Shown: positions 1 to 8,607, counted from the first letter of the stretch. The stretch: 27,211 nt of DNA from Thermoflexales bacterium (GCA_016931085.1 JAFGFO010000185.1:1-27211); one strand, 5' to 3'. A program made the numbers and translations. Notes: generated by a model from the sequence alone, not told the origin.

Positions 1-108
1 GCGTTTTGTAGGGCGGCTTTCTACGCCAAAGGCATCCTGCGGATAGCCGCCGCGCCTGTGGCAGGTATGGAAACCTGCCCTACGGGTGTCTCTCCGACAA
101 GCTCCTAG
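1..108. repeat. Palindromic MITE/REP-like repeat, copy 1 (left end cut by window)
   Basis: This stretch is nearly identical to 20492-20609: about six substitutions over the first 100 bases, in the same orientation. It keeps the core with GGCGGCT pairing with AGCCGCC and GGCAGGT pairing with ACCTGCC, and the right terminal arm TCTCTCCGACAAGCTCCTAG. The left arm lies outside the window. It sits downstream of the MFS gene and contains no credible coding sequence. Some stem pairs that are perfect in copy 2 are mismatched here, so this copy may be decaying. Confidence 0.8.
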
Positions 109-171
109 ACCCTAAGGGTCTTTGCCCAGCACCCCCAAACGAGGTGCAGGGGCAAGACCCTTAGGGTCTAG
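105..171. repeat. Long near-perfect hairpin overlapping the MFS stop codon
   Basis: Perfect 18-bp outer arms (CTAGACCCTAAGGGTCTT and its complement) enclose a second stem (GCCC/GGGC, then GCACC/GGTGC) and a loop of about 9 nt. The TAG stop codon of the MFS gene lies inside the right arm. The palindrome can be extended outward by ACAAGCT/AGCTTGT, which is also the terminal sequence of the neighbouring repeat. There is no T-run after it on the minus strand, so it is a 3' RNA stem or a mobile-repeat end rather than a textbook intrinsic terminator. Confidence 0.75.
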
Positions 172-1505
172 CTTGTGTGAACGAAGCGTGCAAAGAGCAG
201 CATAGCCCCCAGCCGGCCAAGACTGGACAAGATAAAGATCGCCGAGTATCCCCACGTTTCGGCGATGGCGCCGCCCAGCACGGCGCCGGCGGCCAGGCTG
301 AGCATGACGACGATCTGATACCAGGCTGTGTAGCGCGCCCGGCGATCTTCGGGAGTGATGGCCAGCAGCATGTTAAAGCTGGCCAGGTTAAAACCGGCCC
401 ACAGAAAGCCAGAGGCGATGTTGATCGGCGCTACATGCCACGGCGAGCGAATGAACACCCAAGCCATTGGTAGTGGCGGAATCAGCAGCCCGGTGATGAG
501 CTGGACCCGGCGTGGCCCCCAGCGGTCGGCTAGCAGGCCGAATAGCCGCTGGCCAGGCAGGGCGGTGAGGCTGGTGAGCACGCTGAGCGTGCCCACCACG
601 CTGGCTGTGGCGTTCAGGTTTTCGACCAGGTAAACGTTGAAGAATGGCCCCGCTACGTTGAGTGCCAGGTTCCACAGGGCGGCTGTGGCGCAAAAGACCA
701 CAAAGTCGCGATGGGTGCGTAGGTGATGCAGGATGGGCTGGCGAGTCTTGGGCATACTGCCTGACGTGCTGGCTGTAGCTTGCGGTTCATCGATACGGTT
801 GAAGCAATAGCTCGAAATAATCCCCAGGACAAAGGCCAGTCCCAACGCCCATTGGTAACCGCTTAGGCCGCCAATCCGGGTGATGAGTTGCCCAACCAGG
901 TAGGTGGTTGCCATGCCGGCCACTCCCATGGCGATGTTGCGGGTTGAAAAATAGCGTCCACGCCAGGTCAGGGGGACGATGTCGGCCGTCAAGGAGGTCC
1001 AGGCTGGCAGCCCCAGGTTGCCGAAGGCGCTGCGCGCGACGACCAACGCCACTGCCAGCCAGATAACAGCTGGGTTACCCACCAGCAGGGGCAGTAGGGC
1101 CAGGAGCGGCAGTGTAAGCCGCCCCATCCCCCCACCGCTGAGCACGGCGATGTGCTTGCGGTGTCCCAAGCGTTCGACGAGGGCTGCTCCCGGCAGCAGC
1201 AGCAGCGCGCCGCTCAGGTTGGCCAACGCGCTCATCAGGCCGATTTGCCCCCGCGTGGCGCCCAATGCCAACACAAACAGGGGTAGGTAATCCACTATCG
1301 CGGCGTCGCTGGCGTTGGCAAACAGGCCATCGAACCAGAACCAGCGCAGGTTCTGCCTGACGGGTGTAGAGAGGCGGTCGGTCCAGCGCCCTCCGGCCGT
1401 GATTTGCAGCGTGTGCTGCTGTAGGCGCGTACCCAACGCGCGAAGTGAGCGAAAGCAACGAGCGTGTCTGGCCGGTGGGCGCCGGCGAACTTTAGGTTTG
1501 CTCAA
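168..1505 (-). CDS. MFS transporter (12-TM type)
   Basis: A 445-residue polytopic membrane protein. It shows many hydrophobic segments from about residue 69 onward and two copies of the MFS motif A loop between helices: GAALVERLGHRK at 106-117 and GLLADRWGPRR at 323-333. A hydrophilic break near 238-265 separates the two six-helix halves. It probably exports or imports a small molecule by proton coupling; the substrate cannot be told. The start is uncertain. The TTG at 1505 overlaps the upstream gene by 14 nt and has no clear ribosome site, and no ATG occurs before the transmembrane region. Residues 1-50 are Arg-rich and unlike the rest, so the true start may lie further in. It is the last gene of the small operon driven from about 2.16 kb. 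Its stop codon falls within a palindromic repeat. Confidence 0.85.
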   Translation of the reverse strand: MSKPKVRRRPPARHARCFRSLRALGTRLQQHTLQITAGGRWTDRLSTPVRQNLRWFWFDGLFANASDAAIVDYLPLFVLALGATRGQIGLMSALANLSGALLLLPGAALVERLGHRKHIAVLSGGGMGRLTLPLLALLPLLVGNPAVIWLAVALVVARSAFGNLGLPAWTSLTADIVPLTWRGRYFSTRNIAMGVAGMATTYLVGQLITRIGGLSGYQWALGLAFVLGIISSYCFNRIDEPQATASTSGSMPKTRQPILHHLRTHRDFVVFCATAALWNLALNVAGPFFNVYLVENLNATASVVGTLSVLTSLTALPGQRLFGLLADRWGPRRVQLITGLLIPPLPMAWVFIRSPWHVAPINIASGFLWAGFNLASFNMLLAITPEDRRARYTAWYQIVVMLSLAAGAVLGGAIAETWGYSAIFILSSLGRLGAMLLFARFVHTS

Positions 1506-1755
1506 AGTGGGTCGCGTTTACAACAAAAATGGTGGCGCAGTGCTGGTTGGGGTCTGAAGAAGTGCAACTGTCTCGAAATACGTCGATGACGGATTGCACG
1601 TGCTGTTCTTCCACACCAATCAGCAGCGTGACGTTGCCCTGCCGCAGGAATCCTCCCGTGCTGGCCACGCGGGTCACGCGGTAACCGCCGGCAACCAGTC
1701 GCTCGATAATATCTCCCGCATCCGAATCACGCACGATAGCGATGACGAGTTTCAT
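1492..1755 (-). CDS. c-di-AMP receptor family protein, short form (DarA-like)
   Basis: An 87-residue PII-like protein of the cyclic-di-AMP receptor family (PF06153). The N-terminus MKLVIAIV, the RVTR segment at 26-29 and the loop STGGFLRQGN at 32-41 match the family signature that lines the ligand pocket. It is about 20 residues shorter than usual: the segment that normally carries the B-loop and the EVGGA strand is replaced by a short SSDPNQHCAT stretch before the final beta strand. Ligand binding by the first loop therefore looks possible while the effector loop is missing. The start ATG has GAGG six bases upstream. It lies 12 bp after its longer paralogue and is in the same operon. Confidence 0.85.
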   Translation of the reverse strand: MKLVIAIVRDSDAGDIIERLVAGGYRVTRVASTGGFLRQGNVTLLIGVEEQHVQSVIDVFRDSCTSSDPNQHCATIFVVNATHFEQT

Positions 1756-1767
1756 AACAACCTCTTT

Positions 1768-2112
1768 TTACACTTGTTCAAAGCGCTCGATGTCGAGCAC
1801 ATAGATCATCGCGCCGCCAACCTCGGCTTCGATCATCACCGGCTGGACCTCGAGCAAGGGTGCCTCGATGTGAGCGGGGATCAATCGCCGGCGAGTTGGA
1901 CAGCACTCGCGCAGGTGTTCTAGCAGGCGCGGCAGCCGGGACTGGTTGAGGCCGATGAACAGCGAGACCGTCGCCTCGTATAGGATGCCTCCGCTGGAGT
2001 CCACCCGGGTGACATAAAAGCCATCTCGAGTCAGCTTGTCCATAAGCGTACCGGTTTGTGAGCTAGACACAGTGGCGATAAGTAGCTGATTGACAGTAGC
2101 GTACTGGGTCAT
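1768..2112 (-). CDS. c-di-AMP receptor family protein, diverged long form (DarA-like)
   Basis: A 114-residue paralogue of the next gene and of PF06153/PII-like receptors. It keeps YVTRVDSSGG (33-42) and the C-terminal EVGGAMIYVLDIERF block (97-111) that follows the B-loop in the family. However, the ligand-loop signature GGFLxxGN is changed to GGILYEAT (41-48), losing the Phe and the Gly-Asn pair. It may bind a different nucleotide, none at all, or form a mixed trimer with the short form. It is the first gene after a strong predicted promoter, and its ATG has GGGGGAG five bases upstream. No diadenylate cyclase gene is in the window. Confidence 0.82.
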   Translation of the reverse strand: MTQYATVNQLLIATVSSSQTGTLMDKLTRDGFYVTRVDSSGGILYEATVSLFIGLNQSRLPRLLEHLRECCPTRRRLIPAHIEAPLLEVQPVMIEAEVGGAMIYVLDIERFEQV

Positions 2113-2162
2113 GTGATCTCCCCCTTTGGGATTCGTGAAAATGCAACTTGTTTCCCGCGTTT

Positions 2163-2191
2163 ATTGTATCATATCTTGCCTGGAGTGTGAA
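2163..2191 (-). promoter_or_regulatory. Sigma-70-type promoter for the c-di-AMP receptor/MFS operon
   Basis: On the minus strand a -35 box TTCACA (2186-2191) is followed by a 17-bp spacer and a -10 box TACAAT (2163-2168), each one base off consensus. It lies in the 97-bp gap after the subtilase gene. Transcription would start near 2156, giving a leader of about 45 nt. It is the clearest promoter in the window and separates the left-hand operon from the kinase island. Confidence 0.7.
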
Positions 2192-2209
2192 GCGCCTGAA
2201 CTTGCTCCT

Positions 2210-4546
2210 TCAAGGCACGGGTAGCCTGACCACGAATTTGGCCGTCGGGCCAAGGCGGAGGCGGTCGCCGCTGTGCAAGGGGTACGGCGTGTGGGGGGGG
2301 ATGCGATTGCCATTGACGAAGGTGCCGTTGCTGCTGGTCAGGTCGGTCACGCTGCAGCGTTGGCCGTCCCAGGCGATCACCGCGTGGCGGCGACTGACCT
2401 GGTCATCATCAGCCAATACCAGGTCGTTTTCATGCGAGCGCCCCAGTGTGTTTTCTCCTGGCGCCAGGGCTATGCAAGTGCCTTCGCTGGTCGATAAGCA
2501 GGCTTGCTGGGCCGGCTGCGGCGCGTAGGAGGCTTGAGGCTGCGCTGCTCGGCGAGTGGAGCGTGTCAGCGCTAGCAGCAGGGCAAGCCCAGCCAGGCTT
2601 CCTAGCGCTCCTAGGCAAATCAACCCACCCAGGCAGACCAGGATAGCCACAGGAGCATTGTTGCCCGTCGCAGTTCGAGCAGGGGGGATGGGCGTGATGG
2701 GCGCTGGCACCACCGCCACAGGCGTGGGCGGGATTTGGGCTGGCGTGGGCGGGGGTTGGTTGAGCTGAGGCGCGGGTAAGGACAAGCGGCCATAGCCGTA
2801 GGCTGCGTCGGGGCCATCTGGCCCCAAGTCTTGCGAGTTGGCAATCAGGTAGTCCATCACTTGCCTAGGGTTATAGTCTGGCCATGCGTTGAGCACAAGG
2901 GCGGCGGCGCCGGCTGCATGAGGTGTGGAGGCCGATGTGCCGGCAAACGAGCGCGGCGCGTAACTGGCCGTGCTTACGTCGTCCGGGGCAGTTATGTCGG
3001 GCTTGAGGCGCTCGTCGTTGGTTGGCCCCTGTGAGCTGAAATTCTCCAAGCCGTTAGAGTGCCACTCGATAGCGCCGACCGACAGCGAGCCAGCGGCGTC
3101 GGCCGGGGTGCCCAGGCTGTAGGCGGCCGTGGTGAATTCCAGTTCCCCGTCGGGCGCGTACAAATCGAAGGTGACAGAGCGGGTGATCTGCCGGGCCTGG
3201 ATGACGAGGTAATACAGCTTTGCCCCCGGCTGTCTCAAGCGGATGAACTCGAAAGGCTCATCGCCGGCTTGTCCCGCTTGCGTGTTTTGCGATGAGGCGA
3301 TCAGGGTTGACTGCTTGTCATATACATAGAGTTCCAGGTCCTGCTGGCTGTCGGCCCAATCGTCCCAATTCAAAATGACCATGGCATCCTGTTTGGGAGG
3401 CTGGTACGTCATCAACTGAGTGCCGTTGGGGAACTCGTGCTGCCCGTCGCCATCCTGGTCGGTAAAGGTGGCGCGATAATGCTCGTCAGCATAATTGCCG
3501 CTGGCGTTGACCCAAATCACACCCTGGGCGAACACTTCGTCAACCAATCGCGCTTGCGAGCCGCTGCCGTCCATGGGCGCCGCCAGGCCGGTGGCCGAAT
3601 GTGAAATGATGTGCACGTCTTGTTCCAGCAGCCAGTCCACCGCCCGGCCCATGCTGACTTCACTGCCGCTGTAATAGGCCAGGTACAGCTCGGCGTCGGG
3701 CGCCATCGCGTGTACGATTTCGGCGCAGGCCGTTCCGTGGACCTCGCCACTAGAGTCCACTTCCTGGTCGTACACGAACGACTTGGCCGTGAGCTGCTCT
3801 GGTAGCTCGTTTCCCAGCAAATCGCGGTAGCCGTCAAAGCCTAGATCTAGCACGCCTATCTTGACACCTTGCCCGCGAAACCCTGCCGCGTGCCACGCTT
3901 CAGCGCCGGTTATGCCAGGCCCTTCAGCCTTGCCTTCAGGTGCAGGGCACTCGCCAGGCGCTTTGCACCCGCTGGTTCGCGTTGGTATGGGCAAGCGTAA
4001 TTTGATCACGTGCTTGAGCTGGGTCAGTTGCTCGAATAACTCGCCGGGATTTTCAGCCTGGGCAAAGCCTTCGACAAAGGCCATCGGCACGGCGATGTCG
4101 ATCAACTCGTGGTAGCTTCCTTCGATGATCACGCCAAAGCGTTTCAGCTCATCTGTCACGGATTGGGTGTTCTCTTCGCTGTCGATCACCAGCGTGATGC
4201 GTATCTCGTCTTTTTTGTTGAGGATGCCGCGCTGCAGAGCCAGCTCGCGCGCGGCCTGGACGCCGCCGGCCTGGTAAGCGAGCAGAAAGTCCTTGTAAAT
4301 CGAATCGAGTGCCGGATCGTGTAGCAGATCGCCCAATTGGGGATAGCGTGTGGCCAGCTCTTCCAGCGAGGGAGGCGGGGTCAGTTGCAGCTCCGGCGGC
4401 ACTTCCAAGGTGGGCATGGGGGTAGGCGTTGCGATGCTGGCCGGGTGCACGAGCGTCCACAACGTCCCGCCAGCGGTCAGCGCGACAGCCAGCCCGACCA
4501 GGCTCAGGCCAATCAGAAATTTACGATTTTGGACCCAGTCTTTCAT
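2210..4546 (-). CDS. Membrane-anchored subtilisin-like (S8) protease with cytoplasmic FHA domain
   Basis: A 778-residue protein. An N-terminal membrane anchor (about 10-33) is followed by a helical and alpha/beta pro-region (60-190) and an S8 peptidase domain with catalytic Asp234 (VLDLG), His270 (GEVHGTA), oxyanion Asn351 (ASGN) and Ser538 (GTSASTPH). Between Asn351 and Ser538 there is a beta-rich insertion (about 355-470). Then come a Pro-rich stalk (590-628), a second membrane helix (632-660), and an FHA domain with LGRS (701-704), SRRHA (718-722) and SSNGTFVN (738-745). The predicted topology puts the protease outside and the phosphothreonine reader inside. The gene overlaps the upstream receptor kinase by ATGA, so kinase control is likely (inference). 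The protease looks active. A mycosin-like role is an alternative, but no type VII secretion genes are nearby. Confidence 0.93.
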   Translation of the reverse strand: MKDWVQNRKFLIGLSLVGLAVALTAGGTLWTLVHPASIATPTPMPTLEVPPELQLTPPPSLEELATRYPQLGDLLHDPALDSIYKDFLLAYQAGGVQAARELALQRGILNKKDEIRITLVIDSEENTQSVTDELKRFGVIIEGSYHELIDIAVPMAFVEGFAQAENPGELFEQLTQLKHVIKLRLPIPTRTSGCKAPGECPAPEGKAEGPGITGAEAWHAAGFRGQGVKIGVLDLGFDGYRDLLGNELPEQLTAKSFVYDQEVDSSGEVHGTACAEIVHAMAPDAELYLAYYSGSEVSMGRAVDWLLEQDVHIISHSATGLAAPMDGSGSQARLVDEVFAQGVIWVNASGNYADEHYRATFTDQDGDGQHEFPNGTQLMTYQPPKQDAMVILNWDDWADSQQDLELYVYDKQSTLIASSQNTQAGQAGDEPFEFIRLRQPGAKLYYLVIQARQITRSVTFDLYAPDGELEFTTAAYSLGTPADAAGSLSVGAIEWHSNGLENFSSQGPTNDERLKPDITAPDDVSTASYAPRSFAGTSASTPHAAGAAALVLNAWPDYNPRQVMDYLIANSQDLGPDGPDAAYGYGRLSLPAPQLNQPPPTPAQIPPTPVAVVPAPITPIPPARTATGNNAPVAILVCLGGLICLGALGSLAGLALLLALTRSTRRAAQPQASYAPQPAQQACLSTSEGTCIALAPGENTLGRSHENDLVLADDDQVSRRHAVIAWDGQRCSVTDLTSSNGTFVNGNRIPPHTPYPLHSGDRLRLGPTAKFVVRLPVP

Positions 4547-6321
4547 GGTTCTGTCACGACAAGATTGTCAAACTCGACCCGCACGCCGGCCGCGCCGAAT
4601 GTGCCGGCCGCCAGGCCCACATCGCCCTCGGCAAATGAGCCGTCTGTCGCTTCCAGCAGCAGGAAGCCATTGACGTAAAGGGCCAGGTGGTCGCCGTCGC
4701 AGACGGCCCCCAGGTTGTTGGAGGCCAGGCCAGGGTTGATGATATCCGAAACCAGCCACTCGCCGTTGTGGCTAATGACAGAAAAGTCACCGTCTTCTTG
4801 CTTGCGGATGGCCGCTTCGCCCCCAGCCATCACCATGAAGAGGTAAAAATGTTTGCTGTCCTGATAGCGGCAGATGATGCCATAGTCCGTATCCTTGTCG
4901 CCGGCGACGACCTCGGTGTCGACCTGGATTGCGATGTTGCCGAACACGAGATCGGGGTTCTCCCAGATGATGAATTTGTCTTTTCTCACTTCCAAAAAGT
5001 AGCTGCCGTCAGCGTAGCCGGCGGCCGAGCTTTCGTCATCCCGCTCGTTGTCCCAGCCGCTGGCCGGATCCGAAAAGTCGTCCGAGTACAGTATTCCGGA
5101 GACGGGCGGCTGGGTAGGGGCTGGTGTCGGGATCTGGATGGGAGGCAGGGGAGTGTCGACTTCTTCGATGACCGCCGTGGGTACCGCGACGTCCGGCGTG
5201 GGTGTGAAGCTTGCCCCATACGCGCCAAGTCCCAGAAAGGCGGCGCAGCTCAGTGCTATCATGCAGCCACACCCGCCCAAAAACCATCCCCAAGCGGGAA
5301 TGCGCCTCCGTTCACGGGCTGGAGATGCCGCCGGCGGCAGCGTGCGTGCAGTCGGTGGGGGTGTGGGCGGCCGGGATGGCTGCGGCGTCAGTTGCGATTG
5401 AGGCGTGGGCGGCCGGGATGGCTGCGGTGTCGCCACATGGGTGGGTGGTGGCTGCTGGGCCACGGTAGGGGCCGGGACTTGTCCCTCGCCAGCGTGGGTC
5501 AGTGCTGCGCGCATCTCGGCCGCACTCTGGAAACGCTCGTCGAGGCGTAACTGGATCGCTTTGAAAATCACCGCTTCTGTGGTGGGCGATATACTGGATA
5601 CCTGCGCCCAGATCGGCGGGATAGGCACTTGTTTGATCAGCCGCTCGGTCAGTGGAGGCGGTAACTTGCCGGTGAGAAGGCAGTATAGCGTGGCGCCTAA
5701 CGAAAAGAGGTCGGAACGGGCATCGGTGTGGCCATAAGAGTAGTCGATTTGCTCGGGCGGGGCGTACTGCGGGGTGCCGGCGCCACGCAGCACGATGACC
5801 GTCTGAGGCTGGCTGGGATCGTACAATTTGACCAGGCCAAAGTCTACCAACACCACTCGTCCATCGGGCGTGAGCCGGATGTTGGCCGGCTTGATATCGC
5901 GATGCAGCACGTTTTTGTTGTGAATGTATTCCAGCGCATCGAGCAATTGGCGGGCCCAATTCACCACCTGCGCTTCGGGAAGACCGGGCTGGCCTTGGGT
6001 TTTGAGTACGTCGTCTAGCGATTGCCCTTCGATATAGTCCATCACCAGGTAAGCGTTGTTGCTTTCGGTAAAATAATCTGTCACGCGCGGCAAGTTGGGA
6101 TGGTTTAGCCCGGCCAGCACGCGCGCCTCGCGTTGAAACTGTTCGCGCAGGCCGTTGAGCAGCGCTTCGTCTATCCCCGGCGCTGGCCGCATCTCTTTGA
6201 CGGCTAGCTTGTGCTCCAGAACTGTGTCGTGCGCCAGGTAGACAGCGCCCATGCCGCCTTGGCCCAGTTGTCTTTCGATTCTATAACGGTTGTGTAGTAC
6301 TTGTGCTGCTTGTAATGGCAT
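4543..6321 (-). CDS. Receptor-type Ser/Thr kinase (Hanks type) with concanavalin-like ectodomain
   Basis: A 592-residue kinase. The N-terminal catalytic domain is complete: Gly loop GQGGMGAVY (20-28), Lys42, HRDIKPAN (140-147), DFG (160-162) and APPE near 187-190. A Pro/Thr-rich juxtamembrane stretch (283-335) contains a repeated PQPSRPPTP unit, then a membrane helix (344-366), a second Pro-rich stalk, and an external domain (about 408-592). The ectodomain pattern (DDFSDPASGW, a YGIICRYQD strand, FDNLVV at the end) resembles DUF1080/LamG-like jelly rolls that bind sugars or cell-wall polymers; that is an inference. The ATG lies 3 bp after the PPC protein gene, and the stop overlaps the subtilase start (ATGA), so the kinase and FHA-protease are translationally linked. 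Confidence 0.95.
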   Translation of the reverse strand: MPLQAAQVLHNRYRIERQLGQGGMGAVYLAHDTVLEHKLAVKEMRPAPGIDEALLNGLREQFQREARVLAGLNHPNLPRVTDYFTESNNAYLVMDYIEGQSLDDVLKTQGQPGLPEAQVVNWARQLLDALEYIHNKNVLHRDIKPANIRLTPDGRVVLVDFGLVKLYDPSQPQTVIVLRGAGTPQYAPPEQIDYSYGHTDARSDLFSLGATLYCLLTGKLPPPLTERLIKQVPIPPIWAQVSSISPTTEAVIFKAIQLRLDERFQSAAEMRAALTHAGEGQVPAPTVAQQPPPTHVATPQPSRPPTPQSQLTPQPSRPPTPPPTARTLPPAASPARERRRIPAWGWFLGGCGCMIALSCAAFLGLGAYGASFTPTPDVAVPTAVIEEVDTPLPPIQIPTPAPTQPPVSGILYSDDFSDPASGWDNERDDESSAAGYADGSYFLEVRKDKFIIWENPDLVFGNIAIQVDTEVVAGDKDTDYGIICRYQDSKHFYLFMVMAGGEAAIRKQEDGDFSVISHNGEWLVSDIINPGLASNNLGAVCDGDHLALYVNGFLLLEATDGSFAEGDVGLAAGTFGAAGVRVEFDNLVVTEP

Positions 6322-6324
6322 GAT

Positions 6325-8586
6325 TTACCTCTCGAGCGTCATCATTACGTCGTCCAGGTAGGCGTAGGTGTTACGATGCGCGCGATCGTTCAATTCGATT
6401 GATGTGTATTCCCGGCTCCAAAGCGCCGCGTATAATGTTACCTTGCTGCCGGCGAAGGCCGACAGGTTCAGGCGCACCTTGCGCCAGCTTGAATCCCACT
6501 CGGCCGTGTTGCCAACCGGCCCGCCTGCGCAGAAAACCAGCCCACCGGCGCTCACAGGATACGTGGCGTTGTTGGGATTGAGTGCGTTCCCTCGACAGCC
6601 GACGGCCTCCCGCTGTTCGCGGGTGATTTGTCCAGGAGCCTGGTTAATCGATACCTCAAGATTATCAAAGTATTCGTTGCTTGTCAAGCCGTAGACTGTG
6701 TCAAACGAGTGAACGCGATAGGACAGGGTCAGTGTGGGCACGCTGGCCGGCACGTAAATCGTTTGCGAGATGTAAGCATAGCCGACTGGGATAGAGCCAT
6801 TCTTGGTGTCATAGATGGGATTGCCCAACAACACCCACTGGTTAGGGGACAGGCCGATTGTCGCAGTAAGTCCAGTGCCATAATCGTGCCCGGACCAGTT
6901 AAAAGGCCCTCGCCCATGTGCCCACCCCGTCCAATCACTTTTCTCAAAGCTGCCGTTGACAACTGGCTGAGGGATGTCTTCGACTGTCAGTGTGTATGGA
7001 GATAGATGCGCCAATCCGGGTGATCCGACCGGGTGCACCTTGAGGTAAAAGGTGCCGGCTGTCGATGCCCTCAGGACTGATTCATCCCCGGTCGTGGTCA
7101 ATGTAAAGACGGGTGTTCGTACGGCATCGTAACCGTACAGATCCAACTCGACGCCGGGAGCTCCTGCCAGCGTCACGGCCATGAAAGCCCCGCTGGCTGT
7201 CAACCAGAAATAGTCATCCGTGTCCCCCAGGCAAAAGTTGCCCGAGGCCGCGCCGCGCGGCACGTTCTGCCCACTCAAGGCTATGATCTGCGCTTGCTCG
7301 AAAGAATCGTTAGGCTCCGAGTCCATGGAGGAACACATACTGTCGCTGACCGACAGCGTGTATGGTGTGGCGTAAGCCGGTCCGAGCGGGCCGGCACGAT
7401 GCACCCGGATATAGTATTGTCCGGGCGGCAGCAGCGTGTGGACCTGCTCGTCACTCGACGTGGTCGACGTCAAGATAGCTTGGTGGGTCCTGTCATAAAC
7501 GTACATGTCCATGTCGAGGCCGGCCGGTACGTTGAGCGTTATGGACAGGACCTGCCCGGTCGTCGCGATGACATAATAATCGTCCTGGTCGTTTATACAA
7601 AAGTTGCCCGAGGCCGCGCCGCGCCGGACGTCTAGCCCGCTCACGGGACTCAGGGCAATGATTTGCGCCGTGTTGAAGGCATCGTTCGGCTCTGTATCGA
7701 CGGGCATGCACGGCCAGAAATTCTTGACGATGAGGGGGAGATAGATCTTGAAGCGTTCGGGCCAGAACTCGACCTGGGCGTCGGCCGGGCCGGGCAGGGC
7801 TTCTGTATGACCCAGGTGGTCGCGGGCGACGGAGGCGAAGGAATACACCACGCGAGTCTGGGGTGGCTGGGGTGGGGTGAAGACAAAGCCGCCGCTCAGA
7901 GCGCCGTGAACCAGGCTGTCCAAGTAGGGCTGCCAAGGGCCGGCGTCTTTTCTGTACAACAGTGTAATCGAGTACACCCCGCTGCCCGTTTCTTGGGCCG
8001 TCCAGTCGAGCTGGATGGGGACTTGGCCCCGAACTGGCTGGGTGGCGGTGACGGTGAGGCTAGAGCCAGGCGCTTGCTCATCTGGCACAAAGCTCAACGT
8101 CTGGCAGGGCACGAGGACTGTGCCGCTCTCCGGCCAGGCTGCCAGCGCTATCGTCTGGGTCGTGCGGGGCTGGGGATATACCTTGTAGGCCATATCCGTC
8201 CAGGGTTGTGCTTGAGTGGCCTGGAAGTAGGACGTGATTGGGTTACCGAAGGCTGGCCCACCGTAGAGATACCAGGTAGTGCTGGTCAGGATGTCCATCA
8301 GCACGCTGAGTGTGATCGTGCCGGTCGTTGCCGGTGGCGCGTAAAAGAGGGTGCGGCTGGTGTTGCTATAGGGCAGTGTATCGGATACGCCCGGTGCACG
8401 GCCAAGCGCGGCGGTGACGCTGATGGCGCGGATGTTGCACGGAGAGCTTACCGGCAGCGCCGGCGCTGCCCGGACCGCCTCGGGATTCCCGGGTAGCATC
8501 ACACTCAATACAGCCAGCACCCCCACCAGTGCGAGGGTCAGGCTGGCGCTCAGGCTAAGCCAGCGTTTGTTAGTTTGCATGTTCAT
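6325..8586 (-). CDS. Secreted protein with two PPC domains and C-terminal beta-sandwich
   Basis: A 753-residue exported protein. Signal peptide about residues 1-40, ending near AVRAAP. An Ig-like region (50-275) ends in the motif YLPLIVKN (282-289), seen in many Chloroflexota exported proteins. Two PPC-type domains follow (about 295-415 and 423-537); both begin EPND and share the line RGAASGNFC. A C-terminal jelly-roll-like domain (540-753) resembles carbohydrate-binding modules. There is no protease or other catalytic domain. The start is the ATG with GAGGAG six bases upstream; reading further upstream in the same frame only runs over the phosphatase gene. Its place between a phosphatase and a receptor kinase suggests a ligand, scaffold or surface partner of the signalling proteins (inference). 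Confidence 0.88.
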   Translation of the reverse strand: MNMQTNKRWLSLSASLTLALVGVLAVLSVMLPGNPEAVRAAPALPVSSPCNIRAISVTAALGRAPGVSDTLPYSNTSRTLFYAPPATTGTITLSVLMDILTSTTWYLYGGPAFGNPITSYFQATQAQPWTDMAYKVYPQPRTTQTIALAAWPESGTVLVPCQTLSFVPDEQAPGSSLTVTATQPVRGQVPIQLDWTAQETGSGVYSITLLYRKDAGPWQPYLDSLVHGALSGGFVFTPPQPPQTRVVYSFASVARDHLGHTEALPGPADAQVEFWPERFKIYLPLIVKNFWPCMPVDTEPNDAFNTAQIIALSPVSGLDVRRGAASGNFCINDQDDYYVIATTGQVLSITLNVPAGLDMDMYVYDRTHQAILTSTTSSDEQVHTLLPPGQYYIRVHRAGPLGPAYATPYTLSVSDSMCSSMDSEPNDSFEQAQIIALSGQNVPRGAASGNFCLGDTDDYFWLTASGAFMAVTLAGAPGVELDLYGYDAVRTPVFTLTTTGDESVLRASTAGTFYLKVHPVGSPGLAHLSPYTLTVEDIPQPVVNGSFEKSDWTGWAHGRGPFNWSGHDYGTGLTATIGLSPNQWVLLGNPIYDTKNGSIPVGYAYISQTIYVPASVPTLTLSYRVHSFDTVYGLTSNEYFDNLEVSINQAPGQITREQREAVGCRGNALNPNNATYPVSAGGLVFCAGGPVGNTAEWDSSWRKVRLNLSAFAGSKVTLYAALWSREYTSIELNDRAHRNTYAYLDDVMMTLER

Positions 8587-8607
8587 ATCTCTCCTCTTGT
8601 AGAAATA

